A stretch of DNA of 64,000 bases from Planomicrobium soli (GCF_003014655.1 NZ_PYAT01000011.1:1-64000); one strand, 5' to 3'. Numbered from the stretch's first letter, positions 1-8,892 are shown. Numbers and translations: made by a program. Notes: generated from the sequence alone by a model not told the origin.

Positions 1-6
1 AAGGGC

Positions 7-54
7 AAAAAAAGAGTCGGAAGACAGGAAATCCTGCCTTCCAACTCTTTTTTT
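7..54. terminator. bidirectional intrinsic terminator
   Basis: A long hairpin with arms AAAAAGAGT..GGAAG / CTTCC..ACTCTTTTT is flanked by an A-run on the left and a T-run on the right, so it can terminate transcription from both sides. On the minus strand it lies downstream of comFC. Confidence 0.8.
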
Positions 55-89
55 AGTCTCCCATTGATTTAAAGGAAGGGTTTTTCAGT

Positions 90-118
90 GGCCTCCGGAG
101 TACCGGATGCCCTTTTTC
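90..118 (+). terminator. intrinsic terminator facing comFC
   Basis: The stem GGC-TCCGG / CCGGA-GCC with a 4-nt loop is followed by CTTTTTCTT on the plus strand. The minus strand lacks a U-run, so it probably stops plus-strand transcription entering comFC from the left. Confidence 0.55.
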
Positions 119-778
119 TTAACTTCGAATAAGCGTAAAAAATGAAATTTCTGTTGCTCCTGCTCTTTTTAACTCTTTAGCAGCATGGCGTATAGTGGTT
201 CCTGTAGTATACAAATCATCAACCAGCAGAATTTCCTTTGGAACCGGCCGGCCATTCCAAAGAAAAAGATTTTGGGAAGTTATTCGCTCTTTTTTCGTTT
301 TCTTGCCTTGAGTTTGCTCGCTCTTCGTCAAATAATGGGCATAGTCCAGTTTCGCCGCTTCTAACATACAGTCCACTTGAGAAAACGTCCTTTCCCTCAT
401 CTTAATTGGATGCATCGGAATCGGAACAATTACCGCTTTTGTTTTGCTCAGTTTATTGTGAAGTTCACTAGCAAACACTTCTGCAAGCACTACATCTTGC
501 AAAAATTTGTATTGGTGCAAGTAATCTTTCATCGGCTTATTATAATAGTAGAAACTTGTGCCGCTTTGCAGAAGGCCTGCATATTCTGTCGTTTCCCAGT
601 AACGGCAATCCATGCACAAATTATCATTTGGCACTCCACAAATTGGGCAGACCGGTCCGCTAATTTTTTCAAAGCCGCTTTTGCATTTCATACAAACCAC
701 TTGTTGAATGTCATTTAAAAACATGGTTCTCCAAGAAGGCAGAACAGGGAGCTCATCACTGCACAGGTAACATATCAA
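119..778 (-). CDS. comFC: ComFC, competence phosphoribosyltransferase-like protein
   Basis: 219 aa, the usual length for ComFC/GntX. It belongs to the late competence locus and is needed for efficient DNA uptake in Bacillus. The N-terminus carries zinc-type CxxC pairs (C3/C6, then three more pairs up to about residue 58). The C-terminus has a PRPP-binding loop, VDDLYTTGTT, at about 186-195. The start is TTG, overlapping the comFA stop (TTGA). The next ATG, at codon 19, would remove the first Cys pair, so TTG is preferred. It is translationally coupled to comFA; comFB, which separates the two genes in B. subtilis, is absent here. Confidence 0.93.
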   Translation of the reverse strand: MICYLCSDELPVLPSWRTMFLNDIQQVVCMKCKSGFEKISGPVCPICGVPNDNLCMDCRYWETTEYAGLLQSGTSFYYYNKPMKDYLHQYKFLQDVVLAEVFASELHNKLSKTKAVIVPIPMHPIKMRERTFSQVDCMLEAAKLDYAHYLTKSEQTQGKKTKKERITSQNLFLWNGRPVPKEILLVDDLYTTGTTIRHAAKELKRAGATEISFFTLIRS

Positions 779-2109
779 TTAGACACCATCCTATTATAGG
801 ATAGAATTTGTTTTTTTGCTTTATCCATCTGCCGGACAATACCATTATGAAAAAAGACGATGTCGCCTGCAGGAAAATCGATTGACCTGCCAACTCTTCC
901 TGCTATCTGAATTAAAGCCGCAGCGTCAAATATGGTTTCATCCGCTCCAACGACAGCCACTTGAACATTTGGAATTGTAATTCCCCTTTCCAATATAGTG
1001 GAAGTAAGAACACCCATAATGTCGCCTTTTCTTAGCTTCATCACCTTCTCCTTCCGCTCAGGATCGGATGCATGTACTGCTTCGATGCGCCTATCCAAGT
1101 TCTTGAAGAGCGGCGTGACTTTCTCAATCATTTCAACAGTTGGCAAAAACACTAGAAATGGCTCCCTATTTGCAAGCCGCTTTTGAATCCAGAGAGCCAG
1201 CGGTTTTGGTATTTCACTTCCAGAAAATTTTTTCTTGTAATTCCATAACGGTTGAAATTGCGGAACCGGCAAAGGATGGCCATGAAACCTTCTAAAAATC
1301 CTGGACTGATTCGGAATATCTTTTAAAAGACGATCCGATGGTGTCGCAGATACGTACACTATCGGTGCTTCCTTTTTCTTTGATTTCATAACGGCACGTT
1401 CGAGAGATGGATCGTAAGAATAAGGAAAAGCATCCGCTTCATCTACTATAATAAGATTGAAAGCATCTTCAAACCGGAACAACTGGTGCGTTGTCGCAAT
1501 TATAATATGAGGAAAACCCGTTTCTTTCGGAGAACCACCATAAAGGGTATGGATAACGGTATCCGGAAAAACCGCTTTTATACGCGGAGCCAATTCTAAA
1601 ACAACATCGGTCCTGGGAGCTGCAATACAGATGCGCTGCCCTTTTTCTAGTGCTTTAGCAAGCGGAGGAAACAATAATTCAGTTTTTCCTGCTCCGCAGA
1701 CAGCGTAAACTAGATGGGACGAGTTCTTGGAAAGGCTTTCTAGCACTTCATTGCAGGCCTTTTGTTGCAATTTTGTCAGCGTACCATTCCATGTATACGA
1801 ATGAGGGGATTGAGGTTTTGGGGATGGGCCCGTCCAGAAAATCAGTTCGGTACAAGAACTGATACGTCCCATTTTCAAGCAGATTCGGCAGTAAGAACAA
1901 ATAGTCTGGCATTTGGCACAATGAAAAGAAATAATTTTTTGAGGTGATTTCTCTAGACAGCGAGCACATTCCTTGTTTTCGGTGATTCCTTTTTTCACAC
2001 CAATATTCCCTGCAGCGATGGCAGCATCCACTTCTTCTTGAGCAAATGGCATAAATTCTCTAATCCATATGCGGCCAGTTAAAAACTGTTCTAATTCTGT
2101 CAACAGCAT
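775..2109 (-). CDS. comFA: ComFA, competence DNA translocase/helicase
   Basis: 444 aa superfamily 2 ATPase thought to drive single-stranded DNA import during transformation. A cysteine cluster (C48, C51, C64, C67, C71, C74, C77, C86) forms the zinc module known for ComFA. Then come Walker A GAGKT (139-143), the DEAD box (223-226), SAT (254-256) and a motif VI region QIAGRVGRS near 400. An AAAGGAAG ribosome site precedes the ATG. It forms an operon with comFC. In B. subtilis comF is driven by ComK; a ComK box was not searched for in detail. Confidence 0.95.
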   Translation of the reverse strand: MLLTELEQFLTGRIWIREFMPFAQEEVDAAIAAGNIGVKKGITENKECARCLEKSPQKIISFHCAKCQTICSYCRICLKMGRISSCTELIFWTGPSPKPQSPHSYTWNGTLTKLQQKACNEVLESLSKNSSHLVYAVCGAGKTELLFPPLAKALEKGQRICIAAPRTDVVLELAPRIKAVFPDTVIHTLYGGSPKETGFPHIIIATTHQLFRFEDAFNLIIVDEADAFPYSYDPSLERAVMKSKKKEAPIVYVSATPSDRLLKDIPNQSRIFRRFHGHPLPVPQFQPLWNYKKKFSGSEIPKPLALWIQKRLANREPFLVFLPTVEMIEKVTPLFKNLDRRIEAVHASDPERKEKVMKLRKGDIMGVLTSTILERGITIPNVQVAVVGADETIFDAAALIQIAGRVGRSIDFPAGDIVFFHNGIVRQMDKAKKQILSYNRMVSN

Positions 2110-2175
2110 CTTCCTTTCTTTTTACTTCGCATTCTTTGTTAGTTTACCAGAACTCTTCCAAAAAATATGCATAAT

Positions 2176-2206
2176 AAAAACTTCTCGCCTAAAAGCGAGA
2201 AGTTTT
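2176..2206 (-). terminator. intrinsic terminator of the lipoprotein gene
   Basis: Perfect stem CTTCTCGC / GCGAGAAG flanked by A and T runs, beginning one base past the stop codon of the lipoprotein gene. It separates that gene from comFA. Confidence 0.85.
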
Positions 2207-2207
2207 G

Positions 2208-2765
2208 TTAGTTGCCGATAAAATGAAGGCTAGTAACCTTCCAGTTTCCATCTTCTTTAATAAAGACAACTACTTGCCGTCCGGATTGCTTTGTACTTTT
2301 CCCCGATTCAGGTTCTTCCATTAAGACATCGATTTCTGCAAAAACTTCAGCTCGGCTTTCTTTATACCCCACAATAGTTTCATTGGTCGTTGTATAGGTA
2401 ACATCATAAGTTTCAAACGCTTTTTTTAATGATGCTTCGTCTTCCTTGCGATCAAAGCCTTCTGGATTTGAAGCAATTAGAGCCATATATCGTTCTAAAT
2501 CTTCCTGATTAAAGGCATCAATGTATTCCTTGTAAGTTGCTAATAACTTATTCGCTTCTTCTTTAGGAACATCTGCTTCTATCACTTTGCCGTCATCACC
2601 TAATGTAAATCCAACCGATTTATCTTCTATGCCATGGTCAATAGCATTGTTTTCATTTGCAGAATTGCCGTCTTCGACCGTATTTTCATTTACTGAAGGC
2701 TCTGCTGAATCTGAACAAGCAGCAAGCGTCAACGCCAAGCCTATTATTGTAATCAATTTTTTCAT
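2208..2765 (-). CDS. predicted lipoprotein, NTF2-like C-terminal half
   Basis: 185 aa. A lipoprotein signal peptide ends in the lipobox LAAC (Cys17), followed by an acidic, Asn/Ser/Glu-rich linker to about residue 60. The C-terminal half, about 65-185 (helix, then strands ending VVFIKEDGNWKVTSLHF), resembles the NTF2-like fold of many Firmicute lipoproteins, although no catalytic residues stand out. AGGAGGTATGATGG precedes the ATG. It sits between comFA and degU, where B. subtilis has the DegV-like yviA, and has its own terminator. Function unknown; it is probably an extracytoplasmic protein. Confidence 0.8.
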   Translation of the reverse strand: MKKLITIIGLALTLAACSDSAEPSVNENTVEDGNSANENNAIDHGIEDKSVGFTLGDDGKVIEADVPKEEANKLLATYKEYIDAFNQEDLERYMALIASNPEGFDRKEDEASLKKAFETYDVTYTTTNETIVGYKESRAEVFAEIDVLMEEPESGKSTKQSGRQVVVFIKEDGNWKVTSLHFIGN

Positions 2766-2904
2766 CCATCATACCTCCTGCGTTTTATTCTGCCATAGCA
2801 GGAAACGTAATTCAAATGAAGAAACTGTGACCGAAGAGAATAAAACCCTCTAGCGAATGAAGCGACTAATGCCATGCCTACAGAAAACGTCCGTTTAAAA
2901 CGAA

Positions 2905-2936
2905 ATAAAAAAGCCATCGAGAGTTTCTCGACAGCT
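2905..2936 (-). terminator. terminator downstream of degU
   Basis: Stem GCC-ATCGAGA / TCTCGA-GGC type with a tight loop and a U-run on the minus strand, about 40 bp past the degU stop. Confidence 0.75.
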
Positions 2937-2975
2937 TAAAATTTCAGAGCTAAAGGTGCACTGTTTTTAATTTAT

Positions 2976-3650
2976 TTAGCGTACTTCTACCCAGCCATTT
3001 TTGATAGCAGTTACAACTGCTTGAGTACGATCATTTACCTGCATTTTTTGCAGGATGCTGGAAACATGGTTTTTAACAGTTTTTTCTGAGATAAACAAAG
3101 TTTCACCAATTACACGGTTACTTTGGCCGTCCGTCAATAACTGAAGAACTTCACTCTCACGCTTTGTCAATAAATGATATGGACGACGGATTTCTGTCTG
3201 ATGAAATGATCCTTTGTTTTCCCGTTCGCTTAAACGGCGGAATTCCATCACTAAATTGCGTGTCACTTTCGGGTGCAGATAGGAACCGCCTTTTGCCACG
3301 ACTTTAATAGCTTGAATGATCGCTTCTGCGTCCATTTCTTTCAGCATATAGCCAAGTGCACCGGTTTTTAGTGCATGCGTTACGTATGATTCATCGTCAT
3401 GAATGGACAGCATAATGACTTTGGCGTCGGAATATTTCTCCATGAGTTCCCCGGTCGCTTCCACTCCGTTTTTCTGTGGCATATTGATGTCCATCAATAC
3501 CACATCCGGTTTGTATTCTTCATACAATTTGAGGACTTCGTTTCCGTCTCCGCCTTCTGCGACGACTTCGAAAGAATCTTCAAAATCTAATATCCGCTTT
3601 ACTCCCTCACGGAATAGTTGGTGATCATCTACAATAATTATCTTTGTCAT
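2976..3650 (-). CDS. degU: DegU, two-component response regulator
   Basis: 224 aa NarL/FixJ-type regulator. The receiver domain (1-120) has acidic residues D8/D9 and the phospho-acceptor D54 in LMDINMP. A LuxR-type HTH occupies about 160-215 ([12 protein letters not shown], then [14 protein letters not shown]). In Bacillus DegU controls exoprotease, competence, motility and biofilm genes. It lies 27 bp downstream of degS in the usual order, with its own AAGGAGGG ribosome site. Sequence and synteny with yvyE and comFA make the call secure. Confidence 0.96.
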   Translation of the reverse strand: MTKIIIVDDHQLFREGVKRILDFEDSFEVVAEGGDGNEVLKLYEEYKPDVVLMDINMPQKNGVEATGELMEKYSDAKVIMLSIHDDESYVTHALKTGALGYMLKEMDAEAIIQAIKVVAKGGSYLHPKVTRNLVMEFRRLSERENKGSFHQTEIRRPYHLLTKRESEVLQLLTDGQSNRVIGETLFISEKTVKNHVSSILQKMQVNDRTQAVVTAIKNGWVEVR

Positions 3651-3677
3651 TATGTTGCCCTCCTTGAATACCGTATC

Positions 3678-4823
3678 TTATATACCCAATTTCAAAGGTA
3701 TTTGAAACATCAAAACCGTCCCGTTTCCAGGAGAAGAATTGATGAAAAAATCACCTTCAATTAAATCAATTCTTTCTTTCATGCCTATCAGGCCAAATGA
3801 CTGGTTTTTCACGATGCTCTGATCAAATCCTGCGCCATTATCTTTTACGATAATAGTAACCCTGTCTTTTAGCCATTCGAATTTCACATCAATCTTAGTT
3901 GCCTTTCCGTGCCGAATAGCATTTGATGTGGCTTCCTGTACCAATCGAAAAACTGAAGTTTCATAATTGGCAGGCAAACGGACTTCCATGCCATTGGATT
4001 CAAACACAATCTGTATGCCTTGGTTGTAATCTTCAATGGTTCCAAGGTATTTTTTCAATGTCGGAACAAGCCCCAGATCATCCAACGCCATCGGCCGTAA
4101 ATCATAAATAATTCTTCTGACTTCGGTAAGTGCATCTCGCACCATTTCTTTCAAAGAGGAAATTTCCCGAAAAGCAGCTTCAGATCCTTTTTCCCGGTAT
4201 GTCCGCTCGATAAGGTCTGAACGAAGCAGAACGTTTGCCATCATTTGTGCAGGGCCATCGTGAATTTCCCGTGACAGCCGCTTCCGTTCTTCTTCCTGTG
4301 CTTCAATAATACGCAGGCTATAATCTTGCTTTAGCTTTGTATTGTCAATAGCTTCTCCGACATCTTCCAAATCGGATGTCAGGTAATTAGTAGCAACATT
4401 AACTTGATTGACCAGCCGTTCAGCGCGTTCAATTGTTTGAAGCAAAGTTTGCAGACGGCGCTGTAAACCGTCTCTCTTTTTCCGATACTGCTTTTCCTCC
4501 AAACGATTTTCCGCTAATTGGTTTTGCAAATCACTTGCTTGCTCGTATGCTTGGCTAACTTGAGTTTCAGTAAAAGAGCTAAACGAACGTGATACTTCCG
4601 CAAGCCTCCTGCGGGCCGTTCGAGTTTTTTCTTCTAATAGATCTCCATTTTTTATAACACGGGAAATATTAGTACGCACTTCCTCCAGTTGATCTTTCAT
4701 TTCTTCATAACTTTGCCGACTTTGTTCACTAATCGAAAAAATTTCCTGTTTTGATTGCTCCAACGTCGCAATCAAGTGATCGAAAATGGAATCTAATGCT
4801 TTTCCATCGATTTTATTAGCCAT
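3678..4823 (-). CDS. degS: DegS, cytoplasmic sensor histidine kinase
   Basis: 381 aa, without a signal peptide or membrane segment. Residues 1-165 form a long coiled-coil sensor region. The HisKA_3 dimerisation helix follows with SREIHDGPAQMM (H188 is the phospho-acceptor), then an HATPase domain with an N-box near residue 290 (VQEATSNAIRHG) and G-boxes DNGAGF and GLIGMKERI. It phosphorylates DegU, encoded directly downstream. The start is supported by AAGGCGG seven bases upstream of ATG. Confidence 0.96.
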   Translation of the reverse strand: MANKIDGKALDSIFDHLIATLEQSKQEIFSISEQSRQSYEEMKDQLEEVRTNISRVIKNGDLLEEKTRTARRRLAEVSRSFSSFTETQVSQAYEQASDLQNQLAENRLEEKQYRKKRDGLQRRLQTLLQTIERAERLVNQVNVATNYLTSDLEDVGEAIDNTKLKQDYSLRIIEAQEEERKRLSREIHDGPAQMMANVLLRSDLIERTYREKGSEAAFREISSLKEMVRDALTEVRRIIYDLRPMALDDLGLVPTLKKYLGTIEDYNQGIQIVFESNGMEVRLPANYETSVFRLVQEATSNAIRHGKATKIDVKFEWLKDRVTIIVKDNGAGFDQSIVKNQSFGLIGMKERIDLIEGDFFINSSPGNGTVLMFQIPLKLGI

Positions 4824-4983
4824 TTTATAACCGCCTTAGCTACACTCCACTATGCTAAAGTGAATAAACTTTATTTCTTTATGCCTGTTATAATGTTAAC
4901 AAGTATATCACTATATAAGGAAAGTCGTATAATTAAACATATTACTAATTATCTGATTACATTCTACTACAGGAGGCGTTAAA

Positions 4984-5619
4984 ATGCGAGAGAATTACAA
5001 AACCGTGGGTGAAAATGCAGATGCGGAAATAATTATTCAAAAATCACGGTTTATTGGCCATGCCGCTAGAGCTGAAACTGAACAAGAAGCCCTTGAATTT
5101 ATCAACTCCATCAAAAGTATTCACCGCTCAGCCACACATAACTGCTCCGCTTATTTAATCGGCGAACATGACTCGATCCAAAAAGCAAATGACGATGGGG
5201 AACCAAGCGGAACAGCCGGCGTTCCTATATTAGAAGTATTAAAAAAACAAGAACTGAAAGATACCGTTGTTGTCGTGACCCGCTATTATGGCGGTATTAA
5301 ACTAGGTGGCGGCGGGTTAATCCGGGCATATGGAAAAGCAACTACAGAAGCTTTGCATGCGAGTGGACTAGTCAACCGGAAACTTCATCACCTAATGAAA
5401 GTATGCATTGATTACACATGGCTCGGAAAAGTTGAAAATGAAATTCGCCAGTCCGATTACCTACTTAAAGAAATCCAATACACCAACGGGGTAGACCTCT
5501 TTGCTCATGTTCCTGCAGAAAAGGAATCCCTCTTCATCGAATGGATGAATGAAATCACCAATGGGCAAGCAGCGATTGAATGTGTGGAAAAACAGTTTTT
5601 GGAATTTAAAATAACATGA
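4984..5619 (+). CDS. yvyE: YvyE/YigZ family protein (IMPACT family)
   Basis: 211 aa, close to the ~217 aa of B. subtilis YvyE. The IMPACT domain carries the family signatures FIGHA, ATHNCSAY, DDGEPSGTAGVP and VTRYYGGIKLGGGGLIRAYG, followed by a ferredoxin-like C-terminal domain (about 135-211). The biochemical role is unsettled; related eukaryotic IMPACT proteins modulate translation control. It is divergent from degSU, as in B. subtilis, with a strong AGGAGG site. Confidence 0.93.
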   Translation: MRENYKTVGENADAEIIIQKSRFIGHAARAETEQEALEFINSIKSIHRSATHNCSAYLIGEHDSIQKANDDGEPSGTAGVPILEVLKKQELKDTVVVVTRYYGGIKLGGGGLIRAYGKATTEALHASGLVNRKLHHLMKVCIDYTWLGKVENEIRQSDYLLKEIQYTNGVDLFAHVPAEKESLFIEWMNEITNGQAAIECVEKQFLEFKIT

Positions 5620-5737
5620 GACTTTTCGTTTACGCCATGGGAAATTGGGTGTATAATAACTTTTAAAAGTTTAAGGACAAATTGGTAAAAATCGAATTGA
5701 ATACTCGGTTAGCCGGCCTAAAAAAGGAGCTTCCACC

Positions 5738-6784
5738 ATGAACCGTAAAAATTATCGAAAGAATAAGTCGAGCAGAAAACGTACGACTATTAAGGTTCTT
5801 TTGACATTGGCTGTTTCACTGCTAATTTGTGGATCTGCTTTTGGAATATATCTTGTAAAAAAAGCGGAGAATGCCGCGAACTTAGCATATGAAGAACTTA
5901 AAGACCGAGAAATGTCTGAGCTCCGCGATGAGCAAGTTGAACCGTTGCACGATGATATCTCTATTTTGTTTATAGGGGTCGACAATAGTTCAAAACGGGG
6001 AGCTTCAACTGGTAATACACGTTCGGATGCTTTGGTGCTTGCAACTTTGAACAACGCTGATAAGTCAGTAAAGCTCGTCAGTATTCCTCGTGATACGTAC
6101 ACGATGATACCAGACGCAGGACGCAAAGATAAAATTACTCATGCCTACGTCTATAATGGACCTTCATCCACCATTGAAGCTGTTGAAGAATTGTTGGCAG
6201 TTCCAGTCGATTATTACGTTAACATGAACTTCGATGCGTTTATCGATGTAGTCGATGCACTTGGAGGCATTACCGCTGAAGTTCCGTATGACTTGAAAGA
6301 ACAAGACGAAAATGACAAGAAAGATGCGATTGTCCTTGAAAAAGGCATACAGAACCTTAACGGCAGTGAAGCTCTTGCACTTGCCAGAACAAGGCATTAC
6401 GATAACGATATCGAACGCGGAAAGCGCCAGCAAGTGATTTTGCAAGCGATTATGGATAAAGCTTTGTCCGCCGGTTCTATTACTAAATATGGCGATGTCA
6501 TTGAAGCGGTCGGCGATAATATGAAAACCAATCTATCTTTCCAAGATATGCAGGCATTCTTTGAATATGCCAAAGGCGGCAAGCCGGATGTGGAAACATT
6601 GACTGTCGATGGGTATGACGATATGTCGACAGGCATCTACTATTGGCAGCCTAACGAAGAATCTCTTGAGGAACTTCAAGATATTTTACGTGGCCACCTA
6701 GGATTGCAACCTGATACGTCAAGTTTATCCGATAACGGAAATACTGAATTTGCAGAAACATGGAACATGGAAACCTCACAGTAA
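5738..6784 (+). CDS. tagV: LytR-CpsA-Psr family cell wall polymer ligase (TagV-like)
   Basis: 348 aa. One membrane anchor (about 18-40) with a basic N-terminus, then an extracytoplasmic LCP domain (about 70-230) with the conserved Arg/Asp motifs NTRSDALVL, SIPRDTYT and ALARTRH. LCP proteins transfer anionic polymers such as wall teichoic acid from undecaprenyl carriers to peptidoglycan. The neighbour is tagO, the first enzyme of that pathway, and synteny matches yvhJ (tagV) of B. subtilis; tagT and tagU are alternative names for paralogues. The stop codon falls in the loop of the terminator hairpin. Confidence 0.85.
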   Translation: MNRKNYRKNKSSRKRTTIKVLLTLAVSLLICGSAFGIYLVKKAENAANLAYEELKDREMSELRDEQVEPLHDDISILFIGVDNSSKRGASTGNTRSDALVLATLNNADKSVKLVSIPRDTYTMIPDAGRKDKITHAYVYNGPSSTIEAVEELLAVPVDYYVNMNFDAFIDVVDALGGITAEVPYDLKEQDENDKKDAIVLEKGIQNLNGSEALALARTRHYDNDIERGKRQQVILQAIMDKALSAGSITKYGDVIEAVGDNMKTNLSFQDMQAFFEYAKGGKPDVETLTVDGYDDMSTGIYYWQPNEESLEELQDILRGHLGLQPDTSSLSDNGNTEFAETWNMETSQ

Positions 6785-6803
6785 ATTGTGAGGTTTCTTT
6801 TTT
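6770..6803 (+). terminator. terminator overlapping the tagV 3' end
   Basis: An 11-bp stem GAAACCTCACA / TGTGAGGTTTC is followed by TTTTTT. The left arm is made of the last sense codons and the TAA stop lies in the loop. Confidence 0.85.
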
Positions 6804-6811
6804 TGACCAGC

Positions 6812-6855
6812 AAAAAGCGGATCGGATATAAGCTCTTCGCTTTATCCAATCCGCT
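6812..6855 (-). terminator. terminator overlapping the tagO 3' end
   Basis: Stem AGCGGAT-GGATA / TATCC-ATCCGCT read on the minus strand, followed by TTTTTG. It begins within the tagO stop codon region. Confidence 0.8.
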
Positions 6856-7918
6856 ATTTCCCAATCATTTTAACTAAATTAATAAGAGGCCGGTAATTCT
6901 TTCCTGCTAGCCCGACAACCTCAACAAACAATTCGATGGCAATTAATATAAGGCTGATCAGCAATAGGCCGCCCCACAACGTAGCTTGTGAAAACAATAA
7001 TGCTGCGAGTCCAAACAAAATGGCAACTCCATATATGATTAAAACAGTCTGGCTATGAGAGAAACCGATATTCAATAAACAATGATGTAAATGCGATTTA
7101 TCAGCAGCAGAAAGCGGCTGCTTTTCGCGCAAGCGGCGGACAATAGCAAAGAACGTATCGGAAATCGGAACTCCCAGCATGATAATCGGAATAATGAGGG
7201 CGACTATCGTAACGTTTTTGAAACCCATCAAGGCAAATACCGAAATCATATAACCTAAAAATAATGCTCCGGTATCTCCAAGAAATATTTTTGCCGGGTA
7301 GAAATTATAAAACAAAAAACCAAGCGAGCTAGCTGCAAGCAAGGCCGCGAGTGTCATGACAAAAATGTCCCCCATAATAAAAGCCATTACCGAAAGTGTC
7401 AATAGCGCAATAGAAGATACTCCGGTTGCTAAGCCATCAAGCCCATCAATTAAATTAATGGCGTTTGTAATGCCGATGATCCAAAGAAGGGTTAGCGGAA
7501 TACTGAAATAACCAAAATCCAATTCACCGCCAAAAGGCAAGTTAATGAACGAGATTTCCAAACCGCCGCCGATAACAATGATACTGGCCGCCAGAAATTG
7601 GCCTAATAATTTTGCTTTGGCTGTTATCTCAAATATATCATCTAAAACACCTGTAAGGATAATCAGGAAAGCACCGATTAATATCGCTGAATCTAGTTGG
7701 ATAAACCTCGCTTCCGCTGGTTCTCTTGGGAGCAAAATGAAATATCCGATTAAAAAAGATCCAAATATAGCTAATCCGCCTAAACGCGGCATAACTTTTG
7801 CATGTACTTTTCGGAAATTGGGACGGTCGACTGCACCTAAGCGGAAAGCAAGACGCTTAACAATCGGAGTCAGAACAATCGAAGCGATGAATGCCACAAC
7901 CATAGTTAGGTAGAGCAT
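6854..7918 (-). CDS. tagO: TagO, undecaprenyl-phosphate GlcNAc-1-phosphate transferase
   Basis: 354 aa polytopic membrane enzyme of the MraY/WecA family with about ten hydrophobic segments. It attaches GlcNAc-1-P to undecaprenyl phosphate, the committed step of wall teichoic acid and related polymer synthesis. Family signatures visible: RPNFRKVHAKVMPRLGG near the N-terminus, NLIDGLDGLATG, FLGDTGALFLG and the DKSHLHH loop of the WecA/TagO branch. AGGAGG lies eight bases upstream of ATG. It is convergent with the LCP gene. Confidence 0.93.
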   Translation of the reverse strand: MLYLTMVVAFIASIVLTPIVKRLAFRLGAVDRPNFRKVHAKVMPRLGGLAIFGSFLIGYFILLPREPAEARFIQLDSAILIGAFLIILTGVLDDIFEITAKAKLLGQFLAASIIVIGGGLEISFINLPFGGELDFGYFSIPLTLLWIIGITNAINLIDGLDGLATGVSSIALLTLSVMAFIMGDIFVMTLAALLAASSLGFLFYNFYPAKIFLGDTGALFLGYMISVFALMGFKNVTIVALIIPIIMLGVPISDTFFAIVRRLREKQPLSAADKSHLHHCLLNIGFSHSQTVLIIYGVAILFGLAALLFSQATLWGGLLLISLILIAIELFVEVVGLAGKNYRPLINLVKMIGK

Positions 7919-8327
7919 ATTTATCCTCCTTCGAACTCATCAATATACATAAGAATCCATTATTTGATTATACCACCTGAAATTATAAATTAAAACCTTA
8001 TCTATATTCATTTTGTTTATTATTTTGAGTATTTAGACGTATAACACTGCTAAAGGTTTCGTCATTTAAACGACTTTAAAAGATTCTGCATTGCTAGACT
8101 TCAAAAAAATTGCCCCTGGCAATATTGCACACTCCCCTTATTTTCTTGCTTTTAAGTATTCCATCCTTAAATTCTCCTTTTCTACTAAACACCTGGTTAC
8201 TTAGAATGAAAACCCCTGTCTGGTTACTCCTTTAGCAGCTTAACCATCTAGTATTTTTCTATCATTGTGTTATACTATATGTGTAATTTGAATATTACAA
8301 TAAATGCGACAAGAGGTGCATACCAGA
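7919..8327. other. 409-bp intergenic region, tagO to the LRV-like gene
   Basis: AT-rich spacer that should hold the minus-strand tagO promoter and the promoter of the following plus-strand gene. TATACT at 8271-8276 is a possible -10 for the latter, but no convincing -35 is present. A short minus-strand terminator-like hairpin lies at 8103-8123. No ORF with a ribosome site was found. Confidence 0.5.
8103..8123 (-). terminator. short terminator-like hairpin with no gene upstream
   Basis: Stem ATTGCC / GGCAAT with a 3-nt loop, followed on the minus strand by seven U residues. The stem is only 6 bp. No annotated minus-strand gene lies upstream. Confidence 0.4.
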
Positions 8328-8612
8328 ATGAATGGCGATCTGCAATTTTATGCAGTGAAAACCGAATGGTCTCCTCGGGATGAAGCAATGGTACTTAAAA
8401 TGGATTACGAATTGCGAGCCGAATTGGCCAAAACGATCACTTGCGTAGGATTATTAGTCGACTTGTCCATGGACCAACATGCAGTAGTGCGAAAAGGGGT
8501 AGCGCAAAATCCTTATACTCCGATAACAACACTTAGAAGATTAGCTGAACAAGACCTTTGTATCAATGTACAAGACGTTGCAAAAAACACATTACTTGCT
8601 CTGACTTCTTAG
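8328..8612 (+). CDS. small LRV/HEAT-repeat-like protein
   Basis: 94 aa. The ATG at 8328 is chosen because AGAGGTG lies ten bases upstream; an in-frame ATG at 8304 has no ribosome site. The segment VVRKGVAQNPYTPITTLRRLAEQ and the following NVQDVAKNTLLAL resemble leucine-rich repeat variant units (alternating helices with an NP-x-TP turn). No enzyme motif is present. It stands alone next to the stress island. Function unknown; a protein-interaction role is possible. Confidence 0.72.
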   Translation: MNGDLQFYAVKTEWSPRDEAMVLKMDYELRAELAKTITCVGLLVDLSMDQHAVVRKGVAQNPYTPITTLRRLAEQDLCINVQDVAKNTLLALTS

Positions 8613-8638
8613 CTTCCTATGTAATTTCATTTCTCTAA

Positions 8639-8664
8639 GTTTAATTATCGCAAAAAACGGTTAA
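8639..8664 (+). promoter_or_regulatory. sigma-B-like promoter of the csbD-like gene
   Basis: GTTTAA (8639-8644), 14-nt spacer, GGTTAA (8659-8664). This is one mismatch from the Bacillus sigma-B consensus GTTTAA-N12-15-GGGTAA/T, and lies 36 bp upstream of the start codon. CsbD is a sigma-B regulon member in B. subtilis. Confidence 0.65.
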
Positions 8665-8699
8665 ATACTATGTAAGACAATGAAAAGGAGGAAATTATA

Positions 8700-8891
8700 A
8701 TGAGCGATAATGGAGGACTTTCTGATAAACTTAAAAGTGCTGTAAGCAAAGGCAAAGGTGAAATTAAAGATCAAGTCGGTAATGCTACCGGCGATCGCCA
8801 AAAGCAAAACGAAGGAAAAATGGACAAAGCTAAAGGTGAGTTCCAAAAAACCGTCGGCGAATTTAAAGATGCAACTAAACCTAAACACTAA
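8700..8891 (+). CDS. csbD: CsbD family stress protein
   Basis: 63 aa, very hydrophilic, rich in Lys/Gly/Glu and without Cys or Trp. The repeated pattern KGKGEIKDQVGNATGD / KAKGEFQKTVGEFKD is the CsbD-like signature. CsbD proteins are abundant general stress proteins of unknown mechanism, induced by sigma-B in Bacillus. AAAAGGAGGAAATTATA precedes the ATG. It is a single-gene transcript with a terminator immediately downstream and a sigma-B-like promoter upstream. Confidence 0.9.
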   Translation: MSDNGGLSDKLKSAVSKGKGEIKDQVGNATGDRQKQNEGKMDKAKGEFQKTVGEFKDATKPKH

Positions 8892-8892
8892 A

